NCBI RefSeq assembly: GCF_000250655.1
Contig: NC_016935.1
Coordinates: forward strand, 1,010,001 to 1,074,000
DNA: 64,000 nucleotides
Direction of reading: 5' to 3'
DNA from: Paenibacillus mucilaginosus 3016
GTDB taxonomy: Bacteria; Bacillota; Bacilli; Paenibacillales; NBRC-103111
Of the stretch, positions 51,431-59,774 are shown piece by piece. Position numbers and translations under genes: made by a program. How positions within the stretch are numbered: the first letter of the stretch is position 1; each line of letters starts with the position of its first letter. Below the pieces are notes generated by a model. The model was not told the DNA's origin. It saw nothing but the letters and a program-made list of their open reading frames with translations, and did no database searches.

Positions 51431-52882
51431 GTGACAGCAGCAACCGACAAGAAGTATGAAACGGTCATCGGACTCGAGGTGCACGTCGAACTGCATACGC
51501 AGTCCAAAATTTTCTGCGGCTGCTCCACCGCATTCGGGGCCCCGGCGAACACGCATACGTGTCCCGTCTGTCTCGGTCACCCGGGCGTGCTTCCCGTCCT
51601 GAACAAACAGGCGGTGGAGTATGCGATGAAGGCGGCCATGGCGCTGAACTGCCAGGTGGCAACGGAGAGCAAGTTTGACCGCAAAAACTATTTTTACCCG
51701 GATTCCCCGAAGGCTTATCAGATCTCGCAGTACGACAAGCCGGTCGGCGAGCACGGCTGGATCGACATCGAAGTGAACGGCGAGACGAAGCGCATCGGCA
51801 TCACCCGCGTCCATCTCGAGGAAGACGCCGGCAAGCTGACGCACGTGGACGGCGGCTATGCGTCCCTCGTGGACTTCAACCGCGTCGGCACCCCGCTCAT
51901 CGAGATCGTCTCGGAGCCGGATCTGCGTTCGCCGGAGGAAGCCCGCGCGTATCTCGAGAAGATCCGTGCGATCATGCAGTACTGCGACGTGTCGGACGTG
52001 AAGATGGAAGAGGGCTCGCTGCGCTGCGACGCGAACATTTCCCTGCGTCCTTACGGGCAGGAGAAGTTCGGCACGAAGGCCGAGCTCAAGAACATGAACT
52101 CGTTCCGCGGCGTACAGCGCGGTCTGGAGTATGAAGAGTGGCGCCAGGCGGATGTGCTGGAGAACGGCGGCGAAGTGGTGCAGGAGACGCGCCGCTGGGA
52201 TGAAGCCCAGGGCAAGACGCTCAGCATGCGCGGCAAGGAGCAGGCGCATGACTACCGCTATTTCCCGGATCCGGATCTTGTGGCGCTGCATATCAGCGAC
52301 GAGTGGAAGGACCGCGTGCGCGCCTCGATTCCGGAGCTGCCGGATGCCCGCAAGAAGCGCTATGTCGGCGAGTACAATCTGCCGAGCTACGATGCGGAGG
52401 TCATTACCTCGCAGATGAAGCTGGCGGACTTCTTCGAGGAGAGTCTGAAGTATACGCAGGACGCCAAGGCCATGTCGAACTGGATTATGGGCGAACTGCT
52501 CGGCTATCTGAATGCGAACGGGCTGGAGCTCGAAGACGTGAAGATCACGGGCAAGGGCCTCGGTGAGATGATCGGCCTGATCGAGAAGGGCACGATCTCG
52601 AGCAAGATCGCGAAGACGGTGTTCAAAGCGATGCTGGAGTCGGGCAAGGATCCTCAGGTGATCGTCGAAGAGCAGGGGCTCGTGCAGATCAGCGACGAAG
52701 GCGCCATCGCGGCTATCGTCGATACGATCATTGCGAACAACCCGCAGTCGGTTGCCGACTATAAGGCGGGCAAGGAGAAGGCCGTTGGCTTCCTGGTCGG
52801 ACAAGCGATGAAGGAAACCAAAGGCAAGGCCAACCCGGGTATGCTCAATAAGCTGATTCTGGAGAAGCTGAACGGAGCATAA
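51431..52882 (+). CDS. gatB: Aspartyl/glutamyl-tRNA amidotransferase subunit B
   Basis: The 483-residue kinase/amidotransferase subunit that binds tRNA, with the N-terminal cradle ([19 protein letters not shown] near residue 8; cited in part), zinc-binding Cys of CGCSTAFG and CPVCLGHPG, and the YqeY-like C-terminal tail ([16 protein letters not shown], near 450). GTG start with AAAGGAG. The last gene of the operon. Confidence 0.97.
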   Translation: MTAATDKKYETVIGLEVHVELHTQSKIFCGCSTAFGAPANTHTCPVCLGHPGVLPVLNKQAVEYAMKAAMALNCQVATESKFDRKNYFYPDSPKAYQISQYDKPVGEHGWIDIEVNGETKRIGITRVHLEEDAGKLTHVDGGYASLVDFNRVGTPLIEIVSEPDLRSPEEARAYLEKIRAIMQYCDVSDVKMEEGSLRCDANISLRPYGQEKFGTKAELKNMNSFRGVQRGLEYEEWRQADVLENGGEVVQETRRWDEAQGKTLSMRGKEQAHDYRYFPDPDLVALHISDEWKDRVRASIPELPDARKKRYVGEYNLPSYDAEVITSQMKLADFFEESLKYTQDAKAMSNWIMGELLGYLNANGLELEDVKITGKGLGEMIGLIEKGTISSKIAKTVFKAMLESGKDPQVIVEEQGLVQISDEGAIAAIVDTIIANNPQSVADYKAGKEKAVGFLVGQAMKETKGKANPGMLNKLILEKLNGA

Positions 52883-52897
52883 TCATAGCATTCAAAG

Positions 52898-52962
52898 AAG
52901 TGGTATACCGGCTGGAGAGAGGGCATAAGGCTCCCTTTCCGCGCAGGGATACCACTTTTTTA
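52898..52962 (+). terminator. Intrinsic terminator of gatCAB
   Basis: AAGTGGTATACC and GGATACCACTT with an inner GAGGG/CCCTT stem are followed by six T residues. Confidence 0.85.
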
Positions 52963-53073
52963 AAAGTCTAAGCATAGGATATCTCGCCAGGGCTCAAAGC
53001 CCTTTATCGCGAATAACAGGGAACGCATCACTCGCGGACGCTCGTCTCGCGCTGGAGGATCGGAGGCTTCGGG

Positions 53074-53520
53074 ATGATACGAAACATCGACCTGAACAAG
53101 ATGTCGGAGGTGCTGCCGCTGTTGGAGCTCCAGCAGACGGCCTACCGCCTGGAAGCGGAACTGATGGGCATGGAGGATGCGCCTCCGCTGCTGGATTCCC
53201 CTTTGACCCTGAAGGACTCCGGGGAATCCTTCTTCGGATATTACGAGGGGGAGCAGCTTGTGGGAGCGGGCGCCTGCAAGCAGTGCCGCAAAGAGTTTTT
53301 CATCTGCCGCATGATGGTGCATCCCGATTTTTTCCGGCGGGGGATCGCTTCCCGGCTGCTGCAGCATATGGAGACGTTCGCTCCGCCGGGCATGCCCATA
53401 CGCGTAGCCACCGGGACCAGGAACGAGCCGGCCGTCAAGCTCTACGAGAAGCATGGCTACGTGCCCCACAAGGTGCACGTAGTCGCCCCCGGCGTTACCC
53501 TGATGCAGTTCCAGAAATGA
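53074..53520 (+). CDS. GNAT-family N-acetyltransferase
   Basis: A 148-residue acetyltransferase. The central beta strands are ESFFGYYEGEQLVGAG (near 50-65) and the acetyl-CoA motif is FFRRGIASRLLQHM (R/Q-x-x-G-x-A, near 86-99), preceded by MMVHPDF. NEPAVKLYEKHGYVP is the typical C-terminal segment. The acceptor is unknown. The start is ATG 53074 with GGAGG. The gene converges on the protein of 53495-55210, and their stop regions overlap by 26 bases. Confidence 0.85.
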   Translation: MIRNIDLNKMSEVLPLLELQQTAYRLEAELMGMEDAPPLLDSPLTLKDSGESFFGYYEGEQLVGAGACKQCRKEFFICRMMVHPDFFRRGIASRLLQHMETFAPPGMPIRVATGTRNEPAVKLYEKHGYVPHKVHVVAPGVTLMQFQK

Positions 53521-55210
53521 GGTAAGCCGCAAGCTCCGGCGGTGATCCTTCTATCGTGCGGCTCTTCAGCCGGCCTTCCTCCAATTCGAGGAACAGCCGG
53601 CTGTCGTCATGTGCGTTATAACACACCGACAGGGATCCGGGGCCTGCCGTCCTCCATTGGGGGATGCGGCTGGCATCCTCCGTATACGCGGCCCACTCCT
53701 CGCCGGTTCGTATCCCGAGCAGTGCTGCCTCCGGAGTGCTCAGAACCTCCAGGATCACTCCGCCGGCTCCGCCTCTCAGTGGGGAGGACAGCGAGAAACG
53801 ATCCAGCTTCTCGGTAACGGTGTACCCGTGGAGCAGCCGGAAGGAGAGGAACACGCCGCTGTCCAGCCGGGCCGAACCGCCGCTCTCCGTAAAGTGCCAC
53901 GCCCCCTTGGGGAGGCATCCGACCAGGAAGTCCGCTGTATCCCCGGGGCAGCCGACAGGGAGAGACCACAGCTGAACTACCGTTCCCCGGTGGAAGAGGA
54001 CCTCTCCATAAGGGCTGGCGTGACGGTCATCCCCTTCCCGGTAGTCCGCGCCGGGATGGAAGAAGAGGAGCTGGTTTACCGACTCCTGTGACCGGCGGCC
54101 GGATAAAGGAAGCGTGAGGGCCCAGCGGATCTGTTCGTTATCGAATTCCTCCCTGCGTTCCCAGATCCCGCCGAGGGCGTAATCCGGGGTACGGTACAGG
54201 TACGTGTGCGCCCAAGCTTCGGCCGGTCCTTCTACACCCGCGAACCCGATCCTGCGGCAGATCTCATGCGGCCGGACGGAAGCCGCCGCCGTATTCCGGA
54301 CCGCCCCGGAGACTTCATACGTGAACAGCGCCGCGCCTTCCAGCCGTGGAAAAGCCGTGGGTGCAGGGAAATCGCCGAATTGAATGTAATCGTGAGACGT
54401 ATTTCTGTCCCGCGGGGCATCATGCGGCCATACCCTCGAACGGGCGCCGGCCCAGGCTCCCGGCACATACGCCTCGGCCCGCAGAAGCCAGAGCTTCTCG
54501 AGCAGCTGCTCCACAAGGCTCCGCGTTTCAGGATCTTCAGCGAGCTCCCAGACGCAGGTGAAGGCCTGAATCCAGTGCCAATGCCAGGGAAGGCAGCCGT
54601 ATTCTTTGAACCCGAACCTTTCGATCTGCTCCAGGATCCGGAGCGTGCAGGCTTTGCCCTCCTGCAGGAGGGACTCGTCTGAGAACCGCTCGCCAAGCAG
54701 AAGCTTCTGAGCCGTGTGCTTTGCCTCATGGTGGTTCAAGGCATGCAGGCGATGCCTGTATACCGGGCTCCGGTACAGATGCTCGAGTGAGGCGCTCATC
54801 ATATTTGCCAAATCTTCAGGAAGTCTGGAGCCGTACCGCTCATAGAATAAAAGGAGCAGACAGCCCATCAGCTCCACCGGAAGCGGATGGGGCTTTGCTT
54901 CCGTTGAGGTTTCACCAAGATGCAGCGGCCAATGGCCGTACGTAGCACTGGAGGAATCGCGGTCCTGCAGGAGCAGAACCCGTCTTAATACGTCGGCTGC
55001 AAGGTCCCGGCCCGAGCTTCGGAGGGAGGGCGCCCAAGACTCCGCTCCGTCTGCTGTATAGGCGAACAAATGGGTCGCAAAATAAAAGTTGTCACGCAGA
55101 TCGGAGTGAAACCATAAGCCGCTGGACAGGAGCGGAAGCGTCAAAGCTTGTTCCGCAGCATGCCGGAGGACCTGCTGTCTTCTCTCTTGTACGGGTGTTA
55201 CAGGCGTCAT
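53495..55210 (-). CDS. Large hypothetical protein (571 aa)
   Basis: No family recognised. A cytoplasmic-looking protein rich in Trp, His and Tyr. The N-terminal half is mostly helical with repeated motifs such as NHHEAKHTAQKLLLGE and LPWHWHWIQAFTCVWELAED, like the alpha/alpha toroid of polysaccharide lyases or heparinases. The C-terminal half has many beta-type strands (SRLFLELEEGRLKSRTIEG). A lyase or glycosidase is a guess from general shape. The start is ATG 55210 with AGGAA. It could be cotranscribed with nothing else, since its neighbours are on the other strand. Confidence 0.6.
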   Translation of the reverse strand: MTPVTPVQERRQQVLRHAAEQALTLPLLSSGLWFHSDLRDNFYFATHLFAYTADGAESWAPSLRSSGRDLAADVLRRVLLLQDRDSSSATYGHWPLHLGETSTEAKPHPLPVELMGCLLLLFYERYGSRLPEDLANMMSASLEHLYRSPVYRHRLHALNHHEAKHTAQKLLLGERFSDESLLQEGKACTLRILEQIERFGFKEYGCLPWHWHWIQAFTCVWELAEDPETRSLVEQLLEKLWLLRAEAYVPGAWAGARSRVWPHDAPRDRNTSHDYIQFGDFPAPTAFPRLEGAALFTYEVSGAVRNTAAASVRPHEICRRIGFAGVEGPAEAWAHTYLYRTPDYALGGIWERREEFDNEQIRWALTLPLSGRRSQESVNQLLFFHPGADYREGDDRHASPYGEVLFHRGTVVQLWSLPVGCPGDTADFLVGCLPKGAWHFTESGGSARLDSGVFLSFRLLHGYTVTEKLDRFSLSSPLRGGAGGVILEVLSTPEAALLGIRTGEEWAAYTEDASRIPQWRTAGPGSLSVCYNAHDDSRLFLELEEGRLKSRTIEGSPPELAAYLISGTASG

Positions 55211-55393
55211 AGGGTTCCTGCCTTCCTGAAACGGAGTTGAGTTTACGAAGGAAATTCGCATTTAAACGTTTCATTTTTATTTCTCAGTGTAATACAGCCT
55301 GCTGTCTTGTCAATGTTTTTTTGCCGCGGTCTGCGGTGAAGGGCGCGCGCATGGTACAATAAGGGTTCAACATCCAGAAGGAGGCGACTGCTT

Positions 55394-56086
55394 ATGTACG
55401 ATCCCTGGTCTATCGATTATCTTCATATCGCCCTGCGGCTAATTTTGTCGGTCATTCTTGGCGGGATCATCGGTTTCGAGAGGGAACAGAGCAGTCATGC
55501 GGCAGGGCTTCGGACCCACATTCTCGTCTGCCTCGGCTCTACGCTCGTCATGCTTCTTTCCATGTACGGCTTCTCCGATTTCGCCAAGCTGGATAATGTC
55601 CGGCTTGATCCGGCCCGTTTGGCTGCACAGGTCATCAGCGGCATCGGCTTCCTGGGGGCGGGCACCATCCTGTATACGGGGAAGACGATTACCGGACTGA
55701 CGACCGCGGCCTCGCTCTGGGTAGTGGCGGCGATCGGACTTGCGAACGGCGCGGGGTTCTATTTTGCAGCGGCTCTGGCGTGCCTTCTTTCATTGATCAG
55801 CCTGTTTGTGCTCAATCAGGTGGAGAAGAAGTATTTCCGTGCGAAGAAGCTCCGCCACTTCAAGCTGGTGGCTTTGGACCGACCCAGCCTCATCGGTCAG
55901 ATTTCCGGGGTGCTAGGCAAGGAGGGGAACACCATCCAGAAGCTTTCCGTGGAGGAAGTCTCGACTGAGGAAGAGGAGCAGCTCCTGATCCATTTCACCG
56001 TCCGGCTCAGCAAGGATGCGAAGATCGCCGATACGGTCGAGGATCTGAAGCATTTATCCGGTGTCAGATCGGTGTCCTGCGATTGA
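55394..56086 (+). CDS. MgtC/SapB-family membrane protein
   Basis: A 230-residue protein with four membrane helices in the first 150 residues (ILGGIIGFEREQSSHAAGLRTHILVCLGS, of which the family core is GFEREQ...AGLRTH) and GIGFLGAGTI near 85-95. An ACT-like domain (155-230) follows, with FKLVALDRPSLIGQISGVL. MgtC proteins act in magnesium homeostasis and acid survival, and SapB/YhiD is the related subgroup. The start has AGAAGGAGG. It lies upstream of the sigma factor gene by 110 bases and is probably independent. Confidence 0.85.
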   Translation: MYDPWSIDYLHIALRLILSVILGGIIGFEREQSSHAAGLRTHILVCLGSTLVMLLSMYGFSDFAKLDNVRLDPARLAAQVISGIGFLGAGTILYTGKTITGLTTAASLWVVAAIGLANGAGFYFAAALACLLSLISLFVLNQVEKKYFRAKKLRHFKLVALDRPSLIGQISGVLGKEGNTIQKLSVEEVSTEEEEQLLIHFTVRLSKDAKIADTVEDLKHLSGVRSVSCD

Positions 56087-56195
56087 TGTGAGGATCCCTT
56101 GCCTGAGGAACGCAAATATTTTTTGCGCAGGTGAAGGGGTCCTTTGCTTTGCGGCGTCTAATAGGGTGTATAACGAAAAGCAGGGCGGTGAATCG

Positions 56196-56798
56196 ATGGA
56201 AGACATGACGGATGAACAGCTGGTCGACCTGGTCCGTCAGCACGATGAAGATGCGTATCGGATACTCATGGAGCGTCATAAGGATTACATCTATACGCTG
56301 ATCTATCGTATGGTCGAACATCGGGAAACCGCCGAGGATTTGACGCAGGAAGTGTTTATCAAGCTGTATCGGAATCTGGACCGGTTCCGCGGCGACTCGC
56401 AGCTGAAGACCTGGCTTTACCGGCTGACGGTCAATCTCGTGACTGACTACCGGCGATCCAGGCAGCGCCGGCCCGTTGAAGCGATTCTGGATAAAGTGAA
56501 GGGCTGGTTCGGAGACCGGAGGGAAGAGCCGGAGGCCCGTCTTCTCCAGTCGGAGGACCGGGAGACCGTTCAGAGCCTGCTGGCCGGACTGCCCGACAAG
56601 TATAAACTGATTCTGTATTTGTATCATTACAAGCAGCTGTCCTATCAGGAAATCTCGGAAGTGACAGGCCTGGGTCTCAAGACGGTGGAGACCCGGCTGT
56701 ACCGCGGCAAATCGCTGCTCAAGGAAAAATGGCTGGAGGTGCGGGGTCATGAACATCATGCATCCAAACGAACAAGATCTGCAACGTTACCTGAATAA
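56196..56798 (+). CDS. ECF-type RNA polymerase sigma factor
   Basis: A 200-residue sigma-70 family protein of the extracytoplasmic-function type. Region 2 (MERHKDYIYTLIYRMVEHRE, near 27-46, and AEDLTQEVFIKLYRNL, near 48-63) recognises the -10 element; region 4 (about 130-185: QSLLAGLPDKYKLILYLYHYKQLSYQEIS in part) binds the -35. The start is ATG 56196 with GGCGGTG. The anti-sigma gene overlaps the last 50 bases, so the pair is coupled. A -35-like TGAAGG and CGTC pair 17 bases apart (about 56130-56155) would suit autoregulation, but the match is weak. Confidence 0.9.
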   Translation: MEDMTDEQLVDLVRQHDEDAYRILMERHKDYIYTLIYRMVEHRETAEDLTQEVFIKLYRNLDRFRGDSQLKTWLYRLTVNLVTDYRRSRQRRPVEAILDKVKGWFGDRREEPEARLLQSEDRETVQSLLAGLPDKYKLILYLYHYKQLSYQEISEVTGLGLKTVETRLYRGKSLLKEKWLEVRGHEHHASKRTRSATLPE

Positions 56799-57234
56799 TC
56801 ATATGACCGAGCTGGAGAACCGGCGCGTCCGGCGCCACCTGGCGAGCTGCCCTCCATGCCGAAGGAAGCTCTCCGCCCTGCTTGCCGTCGAACTCGAGCT
56901 CGCAGACCTGGAGCTGCTTGAGGCACCGGCCGGCCTGAGCGACCGTGTGATGGCCGCTCTCCGGGAGGAAGGGCTTGGCAATGCGGAAGCCGAAGCTTCC
57001 CGCGGCAGCGGCCCACCGGGAAACGCCCCGACCGCTAAACCGGCTAAGCCGTACTGGAGGAGAGAACTTGTGCACGGGGCCATCGCAATGGCCGCAACGC
57101 TGATGTTCGTGTCCTCGGGTCTTGTCGGCCGCCTGGCTGCACTGGACTCCGACCGGCTGGAGGCGGGAGTCCGGCAGGGCACCATGGTTTGGCTTCAGAC
57201 CGTCCAAACGTTTTCGCAGCAATTGCTGTCTTAA
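56749..57234 (+). CDS. Anti-sigma factor with zinc-finger (ZAS) and one membrane helix
   Basis: A 161-residue protein. The N-terminal ZAS region (HLASCPPCRRK, H-x3-C-x2-C near 30-37) binds the sigma factor in the cytoplasm; a linker rich in Ala and Pro (about 75-100) leads to a membrane helix (HGAIAMAATLMFVSSGLVG, near 105-123) and a short external tail. This is the RsiW-type topology, and regulated proteolysis would free the sigma factor. The start is ATG 56749 with GGAGGTGCGGGG, inside the end of the sigma gene (50-base overlap). Confidence 0.9.
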   Translation: MNIMHPNEQDLQRYLNNHMTELENRRVRRHLASCPPCRRKLSALLAVELELADLELLEAPAGLSDRVMAALREEGLGNAEAEASRGSGPPGNAPTAKPAKPYWRRELVHGAIAMAATLMFVSSGLVGRLAALDSDRLEAGVRQGTMVWLQTVQTFSQQLLS

Positions 57235-57248
57235 GGAGGCGCTCCCCA

Positions 57249-57884
57249 ATGTTTGAACAACCTGACCACCCGCAGCGGCGTGAGGAAGACGAAGAAGATG
57301 TATTTTTGAGAGAGCGGATGGAGCGGTGGAACGGAAGCGGGTCAAGGCGCGAGCCCTTCGATCCCTTATTCGCCCCCCGTCCCTACAAACGCAAGTGGAT
57401 CGCAGGACTCCTCTCGTTTCTGATCCCGGGAACCGGGCAGCTGTATCTCGGGCTGATGCAGCGCGGGATGGGCATGATGCTGCTCTTTATCATGAACATT
57501 TTCGCGATCGTATTCTTTGCCGTGAACGCGGAGACGAATATCCCGCTGATCGTGCTGTTCTCGCTGCTTGTGCCGGTCATCTATTTTTACAATATTTTCG
57601 ACGCCCTGCAGCAGACCGACCGGGTTAACGGATATGACGGTCCGGGTCCGCTTGGCCGTACAGCTTCTGCGGATCCACTGGCTCCGCCGGAAGCGAGGCG
57701 TTCCCATGCCGGCGGCCGTGGCTTCGGGTACCTGCTGATCGGCGCCGGGGCGCTCCTGTTCCTGACTGCAGGCAAGCCGGAGTGGCTGAACCGCCTTATG
57801 GAGCTGCTCGGCACTTCTGCGGGGGCGCTCGTTCTGATCGGCGCCGGCCTTTATATGCTCATCAAAGAAACCATGAAAAAGTAA
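57249..57884 (+). CDS. TM2-like multi-span membrane protein
   Basis: A 211-residue protein. A polar, Glu/Arg-rich N-terminus (1-40) is followed by a basic PYKRKWIAGLLSFLIPGTGQLYLG (TM2-type), then helices near 60-110 and, after an Ala/Pro-rich linker, two more near 155-205. TM2 and PspC-like proteins are often parts of envelope-stress modules. It has AAGGAGG upstream and lies 14 bases after the anti-sigma gene, in the same operon. Confidence 0.75.
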   Translation: MFEQPDHPQRREEDEEDVFLRERMERWNGSGSRREPFDPLFAPRPYKRKWIAGLLSFLIPGTGQLYLGLMQRGMGMMLLFIMNIFAIVFFAVNAETNIPLIVLFSLLVPVIYFYNIFDALQQTDRVNGYDGPGPLGRTASADPLAPPEARRSHAGGRGFGYLLIGAGALLFLTAGKPEWLNRLMELLGTSAGALVLIGAGLYMLIKETMKK

Positions 57885-57896
57885 GGGGAGAACCTT

Positions 57897-59132
57897 ATGC
57901 ACAAGGCCGGCCGTTATACGGCAGCGCTGCTGCTCATTGGCGTAGGAACGGCTGTTATTGCCGACAAAACGACGGGAACCTCGTGGACCCCGCAGCTGGC
58001 CGAGTGGTGGCCTGTCCTGTTCATCACCCTGGGGCTCGAATATATCCTGTACAACCGGAAGGGAGCGGAGCAGCCGATCCGTCTGGATGTGGGAGGATTG
58101 ATCTTCTCTGTCCTTCTTTCCGCTGTCGTTATTGCGGGTACGCAGTCTCCGGAGCTCTTCCGGAATTGGACCGGTTTCCGGCTGGCCGAATCGTTCGGGC
58201 AGGGTACGGGAACGAATAAGATGGATAAAGAGACGGTTCGCATTCCGCTGCAGGCGGAGCTGGAGACTCTTCGGATCGAAAACCGGCTGGGGAGCGTCAA
58301 GCTCGAGCAGGGCAGTGCGGGCAGCCAAGTGGAAGCGACCCTTTCGGTTCATCTGAAGGAGAGCGATGAAGAAGCCCGGCAGATCGCCGAGGCGTCCCGT
58401 CTCGAGTATCACGCCGCGGACAAAGTGCTCGTCCTCAAGACCATCGGAGAGGAGGAGGGCGGTCTGGTGTGGCTTCAGAACAAGCCGCGGCTCGACCTGA
58501 CCGTGACGGTACCGGCGGATCACCCTCTGAATGTCGAGCTGGCCCTTGAGAACGGCAGCATCGAAGCCGAAGAACTGCCGCTCCGGCAGTGGATGCGGGG
58601 GGAGACGACCAACGGTTCGGTTACACTCACATCCTTGAAGGGGGATCTTCAGCTGAAGACGTCGAACGGCAGGATGGAGGCCGGGAATACCCAGGGGAAC
58701 CTGAATCTTCAGAGCACCAATGGACGGATTGACGTGAAGGGGCACAGCGGGAATGCGGTTCTGCGTACAACCAACGGCAAGCTCAGCGCCGAATCGATAA
58801 CGGGGAGTCTGGAAGCGGCAACGACGAACGGGACCATTACGGTGGAGGGGGTAACCCAGGGATTCATGGCCCGTACGACAAATGGTACGGTCGAGGCCTC
58901 TTCACCAGAAGTAGGAGGGAACTGGGAGGTCCGTACCAGCAACGGAAAAGTGGAACTGGAATTCCCGGCGCAGGGGGACTACCGGGTGGAGAGCGAGGGA
59001 CGGCATAGCAGGGTCGAAAGCGAGCTTCCGTTAACGGTACAGGAGGATATGGTTCAAGGCAGCATTGGAACAGGCAAGCACACGGTTCGGATCGAAACCG
59101 ATGGCTCGGTCACCCTGAAAGAGGCTCATTGA
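57897..59132 (+). CDS. DUF4097-type repeat protein with N-terminal LiaF-TM-like domain
   Basis: A 411-residue protein. The N-terminal part (1-85) has about three helices (TM1 6-20, TM2 37-52, TM3 66-81) as in LiaF/YvqF-like membrane modules. The rest (100-411) is a DUF4097 beta-helix with seven turns of TTNG or TSNG type (TTNGSVTL, TSNGRMEA, STNGRIDV, TTNGKLSA, TTNGTITV, TTNGTVEA, TSNGKVEL). Such beta-solenoids occur in Lia-type envelope-stress proteins. Starts ATG 57897 with AAGGGGAG, 12 bases after the previous gene, same operon. Probably the stress response output or sensor. Confidence 0.8.
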   Translation: MHKAGRYTAALLLIGVGTAVIADKTTGTSWTPQLAEWWPVLFITLGLEYILYNRKGAEQPIRLDVGGLIFSVLLSAVVIAGTQSPELFRNWTGFRLAESFGQGTGTNKMDKETVRIPLQAELETLRIENRLGSVKLEQGSAGSQVEATLSVHLKESDEEARQIAEASRLEYHAADKVLVLKTIGEEEGGLVWLQNKPRLDLTVTVPADHPLNVELALENGSIEAEELPLRQWMRGETTNGSVTLTSLKGDLQLKTSNGRMEAGNTQGNLNLQSTNGRIDVKGHSGNAVLRTTNGKLSAESITGSLEAATTNGTITVEGVTQGFMARTTNGTVEASSPEVGGNWEVRTSNGKVELEFPAQGDYRVESEGRHSRVESELPLTVQEDMVQGSIGTGKHTVRIETDGSVTLKEAH

Positions 59133-59196
59133 CAATTTCATGGCAGTCCGGGTAGAATTAAAAGATATACCTTCTTGAAATATGGCGGTGAACACC

Positions 59197-59646
59197 ATGA
59201 ACACCATGAACCATCGATTGGAAGAAGCGCTGAATACCCTTAAGAATATGGGCGTCCGTATGACTCCGCAGAGACACGCCATTTTGTCCTTCCTGCTCAG
59301 TACGATGGGGCATCCGACGGCGGATGAGATCTATAAGGCTCTGTCACCCCGTTTTCCCAGCATGAGTGTGGCTACGGTTTATAATAATCTCAAAGTTTTT
59401 ATAGAAGCCAAGCTTGTCCGTGAGATGACGTACGGAGATCAGTCCAGCCGTTTTGATGCGGACCTCTCGGACCATTATCACTGTCTGTGCGAGCAGTGCG
59501 GCAAATTGGTTGATTTTGCTTATGAGCCGCTGCATGAGCTGGAACAGGTTGCCGGAGAGAAGACGGGATTTCACGTGAAGAGTCACCGGGTCGAGCTGTA
59601 CGGCGTTTGTGCGGATTGTGCGCAGGCGGGCAGTGCGAACGTGTGA
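59197..59646 (+). CDS. perR: Peroxide-responsive Fur-family repressor PerR
   Basis: A 149-residue repressor that is very close to B. subtilis PerR. The regulatory metal ligands are conserved: His 39 (GHPTAD), Asp 87 (SRFD), His 93 and His 95 (SDHYH) and Asp 106 (LVDF). Asp 106 is Glu in Fur, so this is PerR. The structural zinc is bound by Cys 98, 101, 138 and 141. It is released from DNA when His residues are oxidised by peroxide. The start is ATG 59197 with GGCGGTG; a second ATG (59206) and an in-frame ATG at 59182 are possible. In Bacillus, ygzB and ygxA lie beside perR, as they do here. Confidence 0.95.
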   Translation: MNTMNHRLEEALNTLKNMGVRMTPQRHAILSFLLSTMGHPTADEIYKALSPRFPSMSVATVYNNLKVFIEAKLVREMTYGDQSSRFDADLSDHYHCLCEQCGKLVDFAYEPLHELEQVAGEKTGFHVKSHRVELYGVCADCAQAGSANV

Positions 59647-59774
59647 TGAAGATTGACTTATGATTTTTAGGGACGTATTCGGTTATTCCGCCAGAGGGCG
59701 GGGCGGATGCGTCCTTTTCTTTTGCAGCATCGTCTATATCTATATGAACGCAGATTAGAGAGGTGACCCCGGGA

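Noticed and set aside
49973-52804. A 943-codon open frame antisense to gatA and gatB
   Set aside because: It is a high-GC codon shadow: rich in Arg, His, Val and Leu without any domain, and opposite two complete housekeeping genes. The same is true of 2148-4103 opposite the ABC exporter and of 24431-25642 opposite the LplB permease gene.
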